A DNA stretch of 64,000 nt from Nymphaea colorata (taxonomy: Eukaryota > Streptophyta > Magnoliopsida > Nymphaeales > Nymphaeaceae), in NCBI RefSeq assembly GCF_008831285.2, contig NC_045139.1, forward strand, positions 11,690,704-11,754,703. The letters are read 5' to 3'. This document shows, piece by piece, positions 46,880-56,938 of the stretch. Position numbers and translations under genes: made by a program. Every line of letters starts with the position of its first letter. The stretch's first letter is position 1. The notes beneath the pieces were generated by a model. It searched no databases. It was not told the DNA's origin and saw nothing but the letters and a program-made list of their open reading frames with translations.

Positions 46880-47672
46880 GCCCTATTGAGTGAATTAAGG
46901 GGACATTTTGAGTGTCATTTTAGAAAATTGAGGAGTTCCAACCATGGTTTTGTAATTTTTGAGAATCATGAGCAATAAGAACTCAACAAAAACGGCCGTG
47001 GTGGAGGTCTTCGTTTACTTCCTTCAGTCTAACACCTCTTTCATTGTGCCTATTTTATCCACCCTAGAGCATGTTCTCTTCCTCTTGCACCCTTACTTTT
47101 CTTATCGTCTTCTTTGAAGTCGCTTTCCTAATTACTTTTTTGTTTTTTGGTTTTTCAAGGACTGGCGGAGTTTGAAGGAGTTCTTGCTCGTGTTTGGAGC
47201 CTTCCACGTAGTGGAAGACCATAATTCTCTATCTCCTTCCTCGGAGGGATACAGGGGAGGCCGAAGCCTCATGTCATGTGGGCTTGTGTGGGCAGTTGCC
47301 TATACATGCCCACAAAATTACTTGTTTGCATATTAGTTGACCTACTAATTTGTATATTTTCTATGGTAGTGCCCCTTAGTCATTTACTTTTTAATAGAGG
47401 ATCTAAACTTTTTTGAGTAATTGCACCTCAGCGAAAAGTTTCTGGCTCCTCTAGATACAAGGCACTGTTTTCCCTTTACACTTCTCTTCAGTTTTTAGGA
47501 GTTTAAGGCCCAAGTCATCTGGAATTTTACAGCATTTATTTGATAGATATAGGTATGCATTATATGATCTTTATCTGATTTTAATGGCTGTATATTGTAT
47601 GGGGCCCTTCCCTCTTAGATATGCATGCATTAGACTCTCTCTCTCTCTCCAACCCCCAACCCCCTTCTTCTT

Positions 47673-47703
<31 letters not shown>

Positions 47704-48250
47704 ATTTAGTACATCCTTAATAACATCAAATGCATATTCGTTAGGTTTATTTCGTGCATTAATTCTTTTATGCATATAATTTAGATGCATGTCATGTCAT
47801 ATAGTAGAACTAGAGTTTGCATATCATGCATGAGCCCATGAATGAAGCTTAGCCTACATAGGATTGTCGTGTCTCTAGTAATTGTCTAGTCAGTTCATGT
47901 TGATATTTGATTTGATTTTCTTATTGTTGATTACGTGTGTGTGCTGATTTGAGTAGGTTTAGAGCATGTTTAAGAGTCTCAATGTGTTAGGGTTTAGGTT
48001 AGAAATACTCTATTTAATTATCAATTAAGTATTCGTTAAGATTAATCACGATTAAGGATAGCAGCCTTCAGTTAGTCAACTCATTGTTTTATGTAGATTT
48101 TTTCTTTCTTTCTTTTTTTGGAAATCTTAAGTTCAAATTCTGGTACTGTACTGTACATAGATCCACATTTCTTCCAAGCATAAGCCAAGTTTCAGCTATT
48201 TAGAGTTATTTTGGTCAGGTTTTCAAGGACATTTCAAAATTTGGGGGTTA
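46880..48250. other. intergenic; CTT microsatellite and a possible degraded MITE
   Basis: A (CT)n run at about 47,635-47,650 and a (CTT)n run at 47,663-47,701 are the clearest features. Positions 47,234-47,452 begin 'CAGGGGAGGCCGAAGC' and end 'ggctcctcta', resembling the short MITEs further right, but no matching 8-mers flank it. No gene is seen. Confidence 0.5.
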
Positions 48251-48254
48251 TCTC

Positions 48255-48451
48255 AGGGGCGGAGGGAAGGGGGGGCCGTCCAGGCCGTGGCCCCACCCAA
48301 GCTAATTGGAAAAGAAAAATTTATATTAAGTAAATTGAAAATTTTTAGTTGCGTAGTGCATTTTTTAGATTCGGCTTTAGTTCAGCCCTACCCAGATAAG
48401 TTCGTTGGACCGTTTGACCTGCCCCTAAAAAAAAATCTCGCTTCACCCCTG
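48255..48451. mobile_element. hAT-like MITE, about 197 bp
   Basis: It begins '(C)AGGGGCGGAGGGAAGG' and ends 'CGCTTCACCCCTG', imperfect inverted termini. Flanking 8-mers 'gttatctc' (48,247-48,254) and 'gttgtctc' (48,452-48,459) match at 7 of 8. The C before AGGGG can belong either to the terminus or to the duplication, so the left border is uncertain by one base. Confidence 0.6.
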
Positions 48452-48925
48452 GTTGTCTCTAGACATAAATAGTATCAAATTTGAAGAGCTTATATCTTAA
48501 GATCCAGATTTTTTTTTTTTTTGAGTTTTGTAGAAAGGGTTGGTTTCTCGAATGTCCGAAACAGAATGGATCTAATTTCATGAAAGTTTGATGCCATTCG
48601 CCCTCTCGTAACTTACAAATTTGAATAAAGTATTCTGGTTGCTTATTTTTGCATCGTATAAGAGTACTTAGGGTTTTCATTTGTTTGCTCTTTTTTTCCT
48701 TATTTTTCTTATTTTTCTAGCAGAGTGTAATTGCTGTCTCGTAGGTGTATAAAGTTTAATTGTTTCATTTTCTATAAGTTGGTGTATTAAGTGTATGTTT
48801 ACATTTACTTGTTTTTCTTAGAATATTTTTCTAGTGTTGTTTTTATTATGTATTGGTTCCATGAAGATCCGTCCTAGTGTCCTAGATGGGCATGCCTCCT
48901 TTGGCCTTGAAGAACTCTTAAAGAC

Positions 48926-49084
48926 CAGCGGTGGAGGCAGGTGTGGCCACTGGGGGGCAATTGTCTGGACAGGACCAACTGAAAATTCTTCAAGGAAAAG
49001 ATTTTAGTTTCTATATTGGTGCTCTTAAAGAAGATTAAAATTTTCTAACTAGTGTCTCTTAGGCTCTTAGCCACTTCGCCCCTG
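48926..49084. mobile_element. hAT-like MITE, 159 bp
   Basis: It begins 'CAGCGGTGGAGGCAGG' and ends 'CCACTTCGCCCCTG', imperfect inverted termini. Flanking 8-mers 'ttaaagac' (48,918-48,925) and 'ttagagac' (49,085-49,092) match at 7 of 8. Confidence 0.65.
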
Positions 49085-49387
49085 TTAGAGACCTTGTTGC
49101 TTTAAATTTATAAGCATTTTGTTCGAGTCTTATAGTGTTTCAATGAATCAGTGATTTGTTTTCAAATTATAAATTTGGATCTCCTTCCTTGGATCACGCT
49201 CTATGACTCGACTTGACACTATTGCAGAAGTTGGTTGACTATAATTGGTGCACGATTTCTACTAACTTTGATTAAAATATTTTATCTTTTGGATCGTTAA
49301 GGATAGTTAAAAAACATTCCACACATTTTATCCATATGCTTTCAGCTTATGATTGAACAGGTTTCATAGTTCAAAATTTCTTCCATC

Positions 49388-49572
49388 CAAGGGAAGAGCC
49401 AGAATTTTTTTATGAGGGGAGACGGATTAATGTTTCTAAATTTTGACAGGAGCCAAAATATCTGTTTTCAAAAATTTTATAAAGAGTAAGTAAAATTTTC
49501 TAAAATTTACATGTAATTAAAAAAAATGAGGTGAAACCAAGGCATGTGGGTCCCTCTTTCACTACACCCCTG
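49388..49572. mobile_element. hAT-like MITE, 185 bp
   Basis: It begins 'CAAGGGAAGAGCCAGAATTT' and ends 'CACTACACCCCTG', imperfect inverted termini. Flanking 8-mers 'cttccatc' (49,380-49,387) and 'ctcccatc' (49,573-49,580) match at 7 of 8. It is the third such element within 1.4 kb. Confidence 0.65.
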
Positions 49573-49579
49573 CTCCCAT

Positions 49580-50250
49580 CAGGCAGCCATTCCTCCCCAT
49601 ATGACTTGGGGAAAAAGAATCTTCCGGCCGGCCATTGTTTAACCAACCTCGACGGAAACTGCTTGACATCCACAGCATGAATTCCTGCTTAACGTTGGGC
49701 AAAGGCTCTTGTCATGATGAACCCATGCTATGTATTCATGATGAGTATATAAGGCAGCTTGAGTAGTAAAGTCTTTTGCTATAAATGCATATGCACAAGC
49801 AGGTAAAGAGTACATGTGTTGAGCTACCTCTTCAAAGAAATCAGTCCTCTCCAGGCGCATTCTTTTCAATTGAATCCTCTGCACTCACAGGTTCCGTCGT
49901 TCCCATAGCTTATCCTCCATTAATGTTGAGGTTTGAATTCTGCAATGGAGCTTCAGTCAATCTCCTCAGTCTCTATCGACTCAATGCTCTTTATTTTTTT
50001 TTCCTATGAAATCTATCTAAATTATACATGAATTGAATTCTATTATAGTATATAATGCCGTATCGTACTGCCCTTTCTAAGGTGATTCTTAGACCATGCA
50101 TATTGGAATAATATATCATTTCTTTTCCCCTTCTTCCTTTCTCTCATCCTTCCATTCATCTGCATCCCTCTATTTCATTTTCTGATCCCAATTCATTTTT
50201 CCATGGATTCCTGAAGATGAAACGAAATATGACATGACTCGAGTCAGAGT
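49580..50250. other. AT-rich flank of the organellar insertion
   Basis: No gene is recognised. The pyrimidine-rich DNA just before 50,250 is not the usual plastid psbA-trnH spacer as I know it. An 81-codon minus frame (49,639-49,884) has no recognisable domain. Confidence 0.4.
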
Positions 50251-50253
50251 AGG

Positions 50254-50328
50254 GGCGGATGTAGCCAAGTGGATTAAGGTAGTGGATTGTGAATCCACCA
50301 TTCGCGGGTTCAATTCCCGTCGTTCGTT
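50254..50328 (+). tRNA. trnH-GUG: plastid-type tRNA-His(GUG), probably a nuclear copy
   Basis: These 75 bases match the plastid trnH pattern: 'GGCGGATGTAGCCAAGTGGA', anticodon GTG at 50,289-50,291 within 'GTGGATTGTGAATCCAC', and T arm 'GGGTTCAATTCCC'. Compared with the plastid form, several C-to-T changes are visible. The two terminal acceptor pairs become G-T because the gene ends 'TTCGTT', not 'TTCGCC'. Plant mitochondria also carry plastid-derived trnH, so the immediate donor could be either organelle. The decay and neighbours argue for a non-functional nuclear copy. Confidence 0.85.
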
Positions 50329-50498
50329 TATTCACATCATTCATTATTTTTTCTTATAATTTGATCCAACAAGGATTCATATTAAAAATGTATAATTCTC
50401 AAGAGATATAGAAGTGTTGGATATTGATTTCTATACCGTATGGTAGATGGATTAGTGTGATTGAATTGAATAAAATTATCCATTACTGTATGGTAGTG

Positions 50499-50605
50499 AG
50501 TTGCCCGGGACTAGTCGGATGGAGTAGATATCCTTGTTTCCCAATAGGAAAAAAGGATCCCTCCCCAAGCCGTGCTTGCATTTTTCATTGGACACAGCAT
50601 TCATT
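50499..50605 (-). pseudogene. plastid trnK-UUU 3' exon fragment with flanking intron
   Basis: The plus strand reads 'gttgcccgggactagtcgga' then 'tggagtagatatccttg' and 'tccctccccaagccgtgctt'. This is the order of the plastid trnK 3' exon (antisense) and its adjoining intron. From family memory about 13 bases of the T arm ('tcgaacccggaac') are missing between 'gggac' and 'tagtcgg', which destroys the tRNA. It has the opposite transcriptional sense to the trnH copy. Confidence 0.65.
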
Positions 50606-51100
50606 CTCTATGTATACATTTAAAATATCAGTTGAAGGGGTAGGTTTTATTGGGGGAGAGGAAGCTATAAATTGAGTTTTATTAGGACTACGAGCTTCCG
50701 GAATTTAATGGGACCTTCATAAATTCGATTGGCAGGAGTGTTATGATAAATTCGATTTGGAAGTCCAATGAGAAAAAGGAGACTTTTCTTTTTTTTCTTT
50801 TTCATTAAAGGTATATGCCTGAGACATAATCGACTAATTCACGACTGAATCAGAAGCCAATACAGTGAGCATTCGTAGGGTCTGGTAATTAGGAAAGGTT
50901 GATAGTTATAGTCTTCTTTCCTATAAGTCAACCCCCCTTGATCCTCGGAGCAAAGATTTATAGCTCTTCTTTCATAGAAGCTGAGTATTTTGAAGTGGAT
51001 TCTGAAGATAAATAAAGCATCAATAGTCCTTTTTGTCCACGGGGCAAGAATCAGGCCAGTTATATCAGCGAAGCAGGATTCTAAACCATCTGTTGTGTTG
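50606..51100. other. organellar-looking DNA, source not identified
   Basis: It contains phrases such as 'accccccttgatcctcggag' that look organellar, most likely mitochondrial. Frames of 138 (minus) and 92 codons (plus) run through it and on into the trnC copy. I do not recognise a protein in either and do not call a gene. Confidence 0.35.
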
Positions 51101-51103
51101 TTC

Positions 51104-51175
51104 AAGCGACACCCAGATTTGAAATGGGGACACAGGATTTGCAGTTCCCCCGCCTTCCAACTCCACCATGCTGCC
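51104..51175 (-). pseudogene. trnC-GCA-like tRNA copy of organellar type
   Basis: On the minus strand the sequence begins 'GGCAGCATGGTGGAGTTGG', carries 'ACTGCAAATCC' (anticodon GCA, 51,140-51,142 antisense) and 'TTTCAAATCTGGGTG', and ends 'TCGCTT'. This follows the plastid trnC-GCA pattern. One extra A in the anticodon arm, a mismatch in the acceptor stem and one in the T stem suggest decay. A bacterial-type mitochondrial trnC is an alternative source I cannot exclude. Confidence 0.6.
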
Positions 51176-51624
51176 AAAAAAAAACTAACTAGTAAAAAAC
51201 CTAGGTCCTCAAGTGATCTTAGAAACCAATCCCTCTCAGTAAAAGATCTCAACATCGTATTCGCTTAGAAAAAAAAAAAAAAAAGAAATTGCATTTTCAT
51301 TATGGTCTGATGGAGTGACAACTACTTTGATATGTTTGTATAACTGGAAAAGCAAACGGTTAGACAGGTCAAGTTTTACTGTTCAAATCTGATATAAAAA
51401 AGGGAACTGTCCGTCAAAGTTATAATGGGTTATGGACTGAATATGTTAATTCGAAAATCAGTAGACACGTTGTTCTTATGAAGCAGAGTAGTATCTGACA
51501 AAGTGGTATCACACTGATTATTATATGATAATTTTTTAACTTTCCATGTATAAAAATAGAAACAAATAGACTAGAAGTGTTGTCAACTCTTATGCCAATG
51601 ATACCATCTAAGGTTGGACCATAG

Positions 51625-51675
51625 TCGACGTTGAATCTAAAAGATCTACTGCTGGATACATTAGATACCTTTGGC
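51625..51675 (+). pseudogene. tiny copia RNase H scrap
   Basis: The frame reads 'DVESKRSTAGYI', the motif that begins copia RNase H domains (ExRRSTSGY). No other copia motif is readable in the surrounding 300 bases. It could be a remnant or chance. Confidence 0.35.
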
Positions 51676-51909
51676 AGCTGCGCGCCTGAAGTACAAGACG
51701 AATGTTCACAGTCTTACTTCTCTATTATATTGCTCAATCAGTTGGCCGATAATATTACTAATTTCTTATGTATGTATTAATTCTTTCTGAGAAGCAAAAA
51801 AGAAAGTTCCATTCTCACAACGCAATTTGGCGTGGCGGAAAGAAATAGAGTATCTCGTACTTCTAAGAACTCAAGTTATGAAAGAAGGGAAGTTCATTTA
51901 AATATTATA

Positions 51910-52180
51910 TTTCTATATACTAAAGAAATACAGGGATGGAAGGCGGTCATTAACCGCCATATAAGTGAACCAACGTGCTCTAGGGTGACAGTCCTTGTTC
52001 CATATGCGCTGCCTCCATGGCTCCTCAGGTCGGCTCGAGCGAATGGTTGCCCATAAATCGTTGAAGGTGACGCTGTACACATTCAGCCTAAGCACATCAG
52101 GATGATTGGTCAGCAGCGATCAAGTAACGATTCTGGCGCACCATCAAGCAGAGAATTGGGAATATGAGATGAAGCCAGAA
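51910..52180 (-). pseudogene. LINE C-terminal fragment
   Basis: The minus frame reads 'LRLNVYSVTFNDLWATIRSS' and then 'WRQRIWNKDCHPRARWFTYM' followed by 'AVNDRLPS'. This is the W-x2-x-IW ... P+xR-F-x-W/Y ... xRLPT pattern at the start of the LINE zf-RVT region. Upstream in its sense (52,180-52,900) the frame is broken, with only suggestive pieces. Confidence 0.5.
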
Positions 52181-53020
52181 TATTGATCATCTCAGCCACC
52201 GTACAACTCTTCAGTCTTCCCCCGAGACCTCCAGGTAAAGGCAGCTCCCCTCACACTAGACTGGCCAAAACTTGATGTTAGCCCACACAAACACTCCATC
52301 TAACTGGCGGCCCGAGATTTTCTACTCAGACTTATCCCTTTCATGAGACACGAACAGGATCAACCAGGCTTTAGAATCCACTGATAGTTTCAGCCCTTAT
52401 TAATCAGGCCCAAAGTGTATTCCAAATACAAAGCACACCATCTAGTCACTCGCGTCATCAATTTAGAGCTGACCCTTGAACGTATTTATTTTCTCATACC
52501 ACCAAAAAATATTTGGCGCACGCATTAATTAAATCGCCCATACATGACGATGTTGTCCACAGGGAGGGCCAAGGCAAAAAATTTCAGTCAGATTAGCTTT
52601 AAGTTACTTCCTGCTTGTCCAACTAGAAATCGAATTTTCCGATGCCAGTTTAGATACGACGGCATTATGCAACTAAACAGGGTCTCATGAGAAGAATGTC
52701 GCCGGTGAGGGTGACCTAGGTTCACAAACCCAAGAAGGCAGGCTTCATAACACCATCTCCCACAGAACACGGCTACCAAAATAAATAGACGGAGCAGCGT
52801 CTACCGGAAAGAACCCATCCAAACATGCACCCCAGATCCTAATAAAACACGTTACCCAAAAATTAAGTTGGCAGACATCCAGGCAAGAGACGTCATTGAA
52901 GAGACAAAAGGAATATAAACCCAAAATTCATTTAAGAACTCAAGAGACAAAAGAACTATAAACCCAATATTCAACAAGGGACAAGAAGTCCAGAAGCCTA
53001 AAAGCACCCTCTCCCTCTCT
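52180..53020. other. probable LINE remnant and RPL17 downstream region
   Basis: No frame above 63 codons is present. The segment is likely decayed LINE sequence on the minus strand followed, near 52,980-53,020, by the CT-rich RPL17 3' UTR. Confidence 0.35.
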
Positions 53021-53025
53021 CTCTC

Positions 53026-56000
53026 TCAAGAGGACGCCCCGCTTCGAATTACTTGACTTTTCTTGGTCCTCCTAGGAGCAACCTGCGTATCCACCTGCAG
53101 CAAAACCACATGCAACTAAATAAAACCTCCTCCAGTGAAACAGACATAAACCTTGAACGCTGTATCAAAATACCACAATAGAAACAGACTTCCAGATCAA
53201 AACAACCATGTTGATAACATTCTCAATTGATAACTTGTCGAAGGGACGGGCTAGTTAAAAGAATGACAAACATCTTCAATAAGGCACGACAATCAGAGAA
53301 AGAGGAACCAAATTTAAAATACAAACATTTCCATCAATCGGGTCAGGTTTAACGTAAACAGCCAAAAGGCAAGTGGAACTACTAATTGAAAAGCAATCAG
53401 AAGATTGTTTTATAAAACAATGTTGCAATTTGTTCGAGGCCAGCCATGAAGGATCAGAGAGGCACGGAGAACTGCATAGGTTATGCTATTGCCAGCCTTC
53501 AAGGCAAATACACGCCATGTTTTCAAGACAGTTTTGCTCTGCTAACTGGCTTAGAGTCAAGACCGATGGTAACAATACGAACAGCCAAAAGGCAAGTAGA
53601 ACAATCAATTGAAAAGAAACAAGAAGATTTTTTTCTAAAACAATGTTGCAATTTGTTCGAGGCCCGCCATGAAGGATCAGGGAGGCACGGAGAACTGCAT
53701 AGGTTATGCTATTGCCAGCCTTCAAGGCAAATACACGCCATGTTTTCAAGATGGTTTTGCTCTGCTAACTGGCTTAAGAGTCAAGACCAACGGTGAAAGG
53801 AAAGGTAGCACAGTTCCAAATGAAATAAAAATAAATAAATAGTTTTCTTCTAAAAGAATGTAGCAACTTGTTCGAGGCCGGCTATGAAGGATCACATTGG
53901 CACGGAGAATTGCAGAATCATGCTATTGCCAGCCTTCAAAACAATATTTGCCATCGGTTTAACAATTTTGCTCTGCAAACTGGCTTTAAGGGTTTGTGAC
54001 AGCCACATAAAGAAAGCCAAAAATAGCATCAGCAAAGCTATTTATCCACAAACAGAACATAATTGAATTTTTTGGTGCAAATAAGAACATCCAAGAAGAC
54101 ATATAAGCACACATGATGAGACAGTTATACCAGATACCACAATGCACAGCCATGCACAAGAAAACCAATTTATAGTGCATATCAGACTAGCCATATACAT
54201 TATACACATCTACATGTACAGCAAGAGACATGAACGTATAAAAGTTGCTGGGAACAGAAAAAAAACAAAGAAGATATAGTTGACAGACATGACGAATTTT
54301 CAAAGTTCAAGGAGAATATTAGAAAACAAAGTTACACACCTCCTTTTTAACAGGTGCCTCCTTCTCTGACAAAATCAACTCAATATGGCAAGGTGAAGAC
54401 ATGTAAGCTGCAATTGAGTAACATATTGTTATCACAACTAATCCCTTATGTGATAGAAGGCAGTAGATACAAGAACAATAAACAGGAAACTTACGGTTGA
54501 TTCGCCCATGTGCTCGGTAAGTTCGTCTTCTTTGCTTCTGGGCCTGGTTGACTTGAATGTGGGATATATAGAGTGTATCTACATCCAAGCCTTTCACCTG
54601 AACAGATATTGATACTACCATTATTTGCAGAATATTAAAAAAAAAGTAGTCCAAAGCAAAATCTGGAAAAATAAGAAGCCATACATCAGCATTACTCTCA
54701 GCACTTTTCAGCAGGTTCAAGATAAATTTGGCAGATTTTTCAGGCCAGCGACCCTGTCCATTTGAATGACGAATCTTCGCTTGAGCTGTTCGCCCAACCC
54801 CTCCACAAAAACGCCTGAAGGGAATGGCTTGCTTATGAGCAATAACATCCTCAAGGTACCTCTTAGCCTTAGCTAATGGCAGTTTTCTTATTGCAAAAGC
54901 TGTCTCCCTGGTATTCTATGTAAGAAAAAAAACATTGCTTAACATACTTATTAAGGGTATTATGGCATTAACAGAACACTGAAAAAAAATATATATACAG
55001 ACAATACTTCCACATAATTTCATACACAGATATCATCACAAAATGTGCACCTCAGAGATAACAAAACCGCTTGCTTTCAGCAACAAACAACAAGAGTTAC
55101 AAGACCAAAAAACATACTCTGTCAATCGAAGGCTTTATATTAGTATGGAAATGGAACTTCATTCTTCTTAGTCTTTCAGTTTTCTAAAGGAGTAAATTTA
55201 GCCAATAGCAAGCAGAATCCCAAAGAGAAGATGATACCTCAGATCAACTCCAGACTTAAGAAAAAAATATTGCAAATGGATCCATGGAGAAACTAAAACA
55301 TATATACATACACACACAGATATATATATATATAACAAACTCATCATCCATTGAGAAAAGTTAAAAGGATTTTGTACTGATCCAACCAAGAACGTATCAA
55401 CAAAAGTGTGAACTATAGTTAACTACACAAAACAATAGCCGCCAACACCTGAGCAGATAACCACCCGGTATACCCTGTTCAAATGATGGAGAAGCGCTAT
55501 GTAACATTATTTTTTGAACCTTTTGTCAGAGGCCAAGCCTACAACGGTTCACCCAATAACAATGCAATCTATGTTCCTGAAGCTTACGAGAGACCAGTTC
55601 ATTGAGACAACAAGTCCCTGCTTTTTTTCTTCAGGTATCGCACCAATTCCTATCAAATCGAGCGTGGGCAAAAGGAGAAAACAACATCAAAAAAACAAGA
55701 TGGACACTTTTTTACACGCAAGAAACAAAATCCGTTCCTTAATATTTTAACATAATAGTCACGTCAAAGGAAACAAATCCACAAAACGGCCAATGAGACA
55801 CCGATCAAGTTCGTGGTCGAAGTGGATATCACTTATAGTTACCACTAAATGAAAAGGATACGAGAAATGAAAGCGAGGATGTGAATGCTTATAAAATATA
55901 ACACCAGGACCGGCCATGGGATTCGGTGACGTATCGAAGGGGGGATCCCACTGAAACCGTGGAAATGAATACTAGAAAACCCCTTCTAAGCTCGCCCAGT

Positions 56001-56477
56001 AAATCCCCAGAAGCCCTCAAGCTTACCCAGAAGCAACCCGTCAGAAAAGCAAAAAACCAGAACTCGAAATCAAACCATGAACCAACTAATGACACCCAAA
56101 CCCATACATTTCACCAAACATAAGGCATTCAACAACACCGGACCAAAATTCACACCATGAAAAGGCCACAAACACTCGAGAGAAAAGCTAATATGCTTCG
56201 CAAGAATTAAAAGACCCGATTATATAAATAAAACGGCAATACCTTGAAGTGAACCCTAAGATCCGAACCCCTAGCCTTGCAGGCTGAAACAATACCAAAC
56301 ATTTTTGTCAGATCAAACCAATCAACCGTCGAATCCAAGCATTTGTAACGTAAAAGCCACAGATATAGACCATATAAGAGTCAGGAAGCTCGCCTTTAGT
56401 AGGATTATCGGGTTCCCTGGAGTACTTCACCTGAACAAAAAAATGCGAATGAGAAAAGCAGGACTCAGACGAAATCG

Positions 56478-56530
<53 letters not shown>

Positions 56531-56538
56531 TTCACCAT
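53026..56538 (-). CDS. RPL17: cytosolic 60S ribosomal protein L17 (uL22), 7 exons, 183 aa
   Basis: Exons on minus, 5' to 3': 56536-56538, 56394-56430, 56243-56283, 54685-54915, 54495-54597, 54340-54407, 53026-53094. These add to 552 nt in frame. Exon 1 supplies only the ATG. The protein begins '[20 protein letters not shown]' and carries '[20 protein letters not shown]', '[20 protein letters not shown]' and '[20 protein letters not shown]', all family hallmarks. uL22 lines the large-subunit exit tunnel and binds 23S-like rRNA. Intron 2 (56,284-56,393) has a GC donor, 'AAAG/gcgagc', the only donor that restores the family sequence. Some positions depart from the plant consensus as I know it ('[18 protein letters not shown]', 'RWPEKSAKF'), so this may be a divergent paralogue. 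All other junctions are GT-AG. Confidence 0.9.
53357..53990. repeat. three tandem copies of an about 220-bp unit inside RPL17 intron 6
   Basis: The marker 'cagccaaaaggcaagt' recurs at 53,358 and 53,582. The marker 'gttcgaggcc' recurs at 53,431, 53,655 and 53,870, giving periods of 224 and 215 bases. Copies 1 and 2 are very similar across the unit; copy 3 is more diverged and lacks the first part. No coding function is suggested. Confidence 0.9.
56431..56535 (-). repeat. RPL17 intron 1 made largely of CA and GA microsatellites
   Basis: The 105-base intron begins, five bases after the donor GTGAA, with a (CT)n then (GT)n run on the minus strand, which is (CA)n(GA)n at 56,478-56,530 on plus. 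About half the intron is microsatellite. Confidence 0.9.
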
Positions 56539-56612
56539 CTCCACCACAGATCGAGCTCCCCCTGCAAGAGCGACGTCGTCTCGTGCTGCTTAGAGAAGGA
56601 AGCAAACCCCGC

Positions 56613-56634
56613 TAGGGTTTTTCGCACTTATAAG
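56613..56634 (-). promoter_or_regulatory. RPL17 telo-box and TATA-like element
   Basis: On the minus strand 'AAACCCTA' (56,613-56,620) lies just downstream of 'CCTTATAAGT' (56,627-56,634). The telo-box near the transcription start is characteristic of plant ribosomal-protein and other translation genes. The position, about 75 to 100 bases upstream of the ATG, fits a short leader. Confidence 0.6.
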
Positions 56635-56938
56635 GGAGGAAATTCCGGCTTTGCCCTTTGAGAACTTAGGGCATTTCCCTTGATACGGTTATACCCCTTG
56701 ATTTCTTCGTTTTCCTTTTCCTGTCCCCATTCGACAACAGATCGGGTCCGAACCAGATCCGCTTTAGCTACTAAAATCCATATTTCAGGAAAAATACCAG
56801 AATTCACATTTCATTGGGTCTTGGATGAACGCTGTTTAGGCAACAAGTTTGACCCGGACCAGGTCAACGTTGTCGAGCTAAGACACGGATCCTGACTTTA
56901 CTCGACGAAGGACCTGAGCTTACCCTGCTCTCCCTATT

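Noticed and set aside
47234-47452. Fourth MITE of the 48-49 kb cluster
   Set aside because: The ends are similar, but no convincing 8-bp flanking duplication was found.
50254-50328. Functional tRNA-His gene
   Set aside because: The acceptor end has decayed to G-T pairs, and the copy lies among broken organellar tRNA fragments. It folds but is more likely a transferred relic.
50839-51255. 138-codon minus frame and 92-codon plus frame in the organellar insertion
   Set aside because: They overlap each other and the trnC-like copy. I could not match either to an organellar protein.
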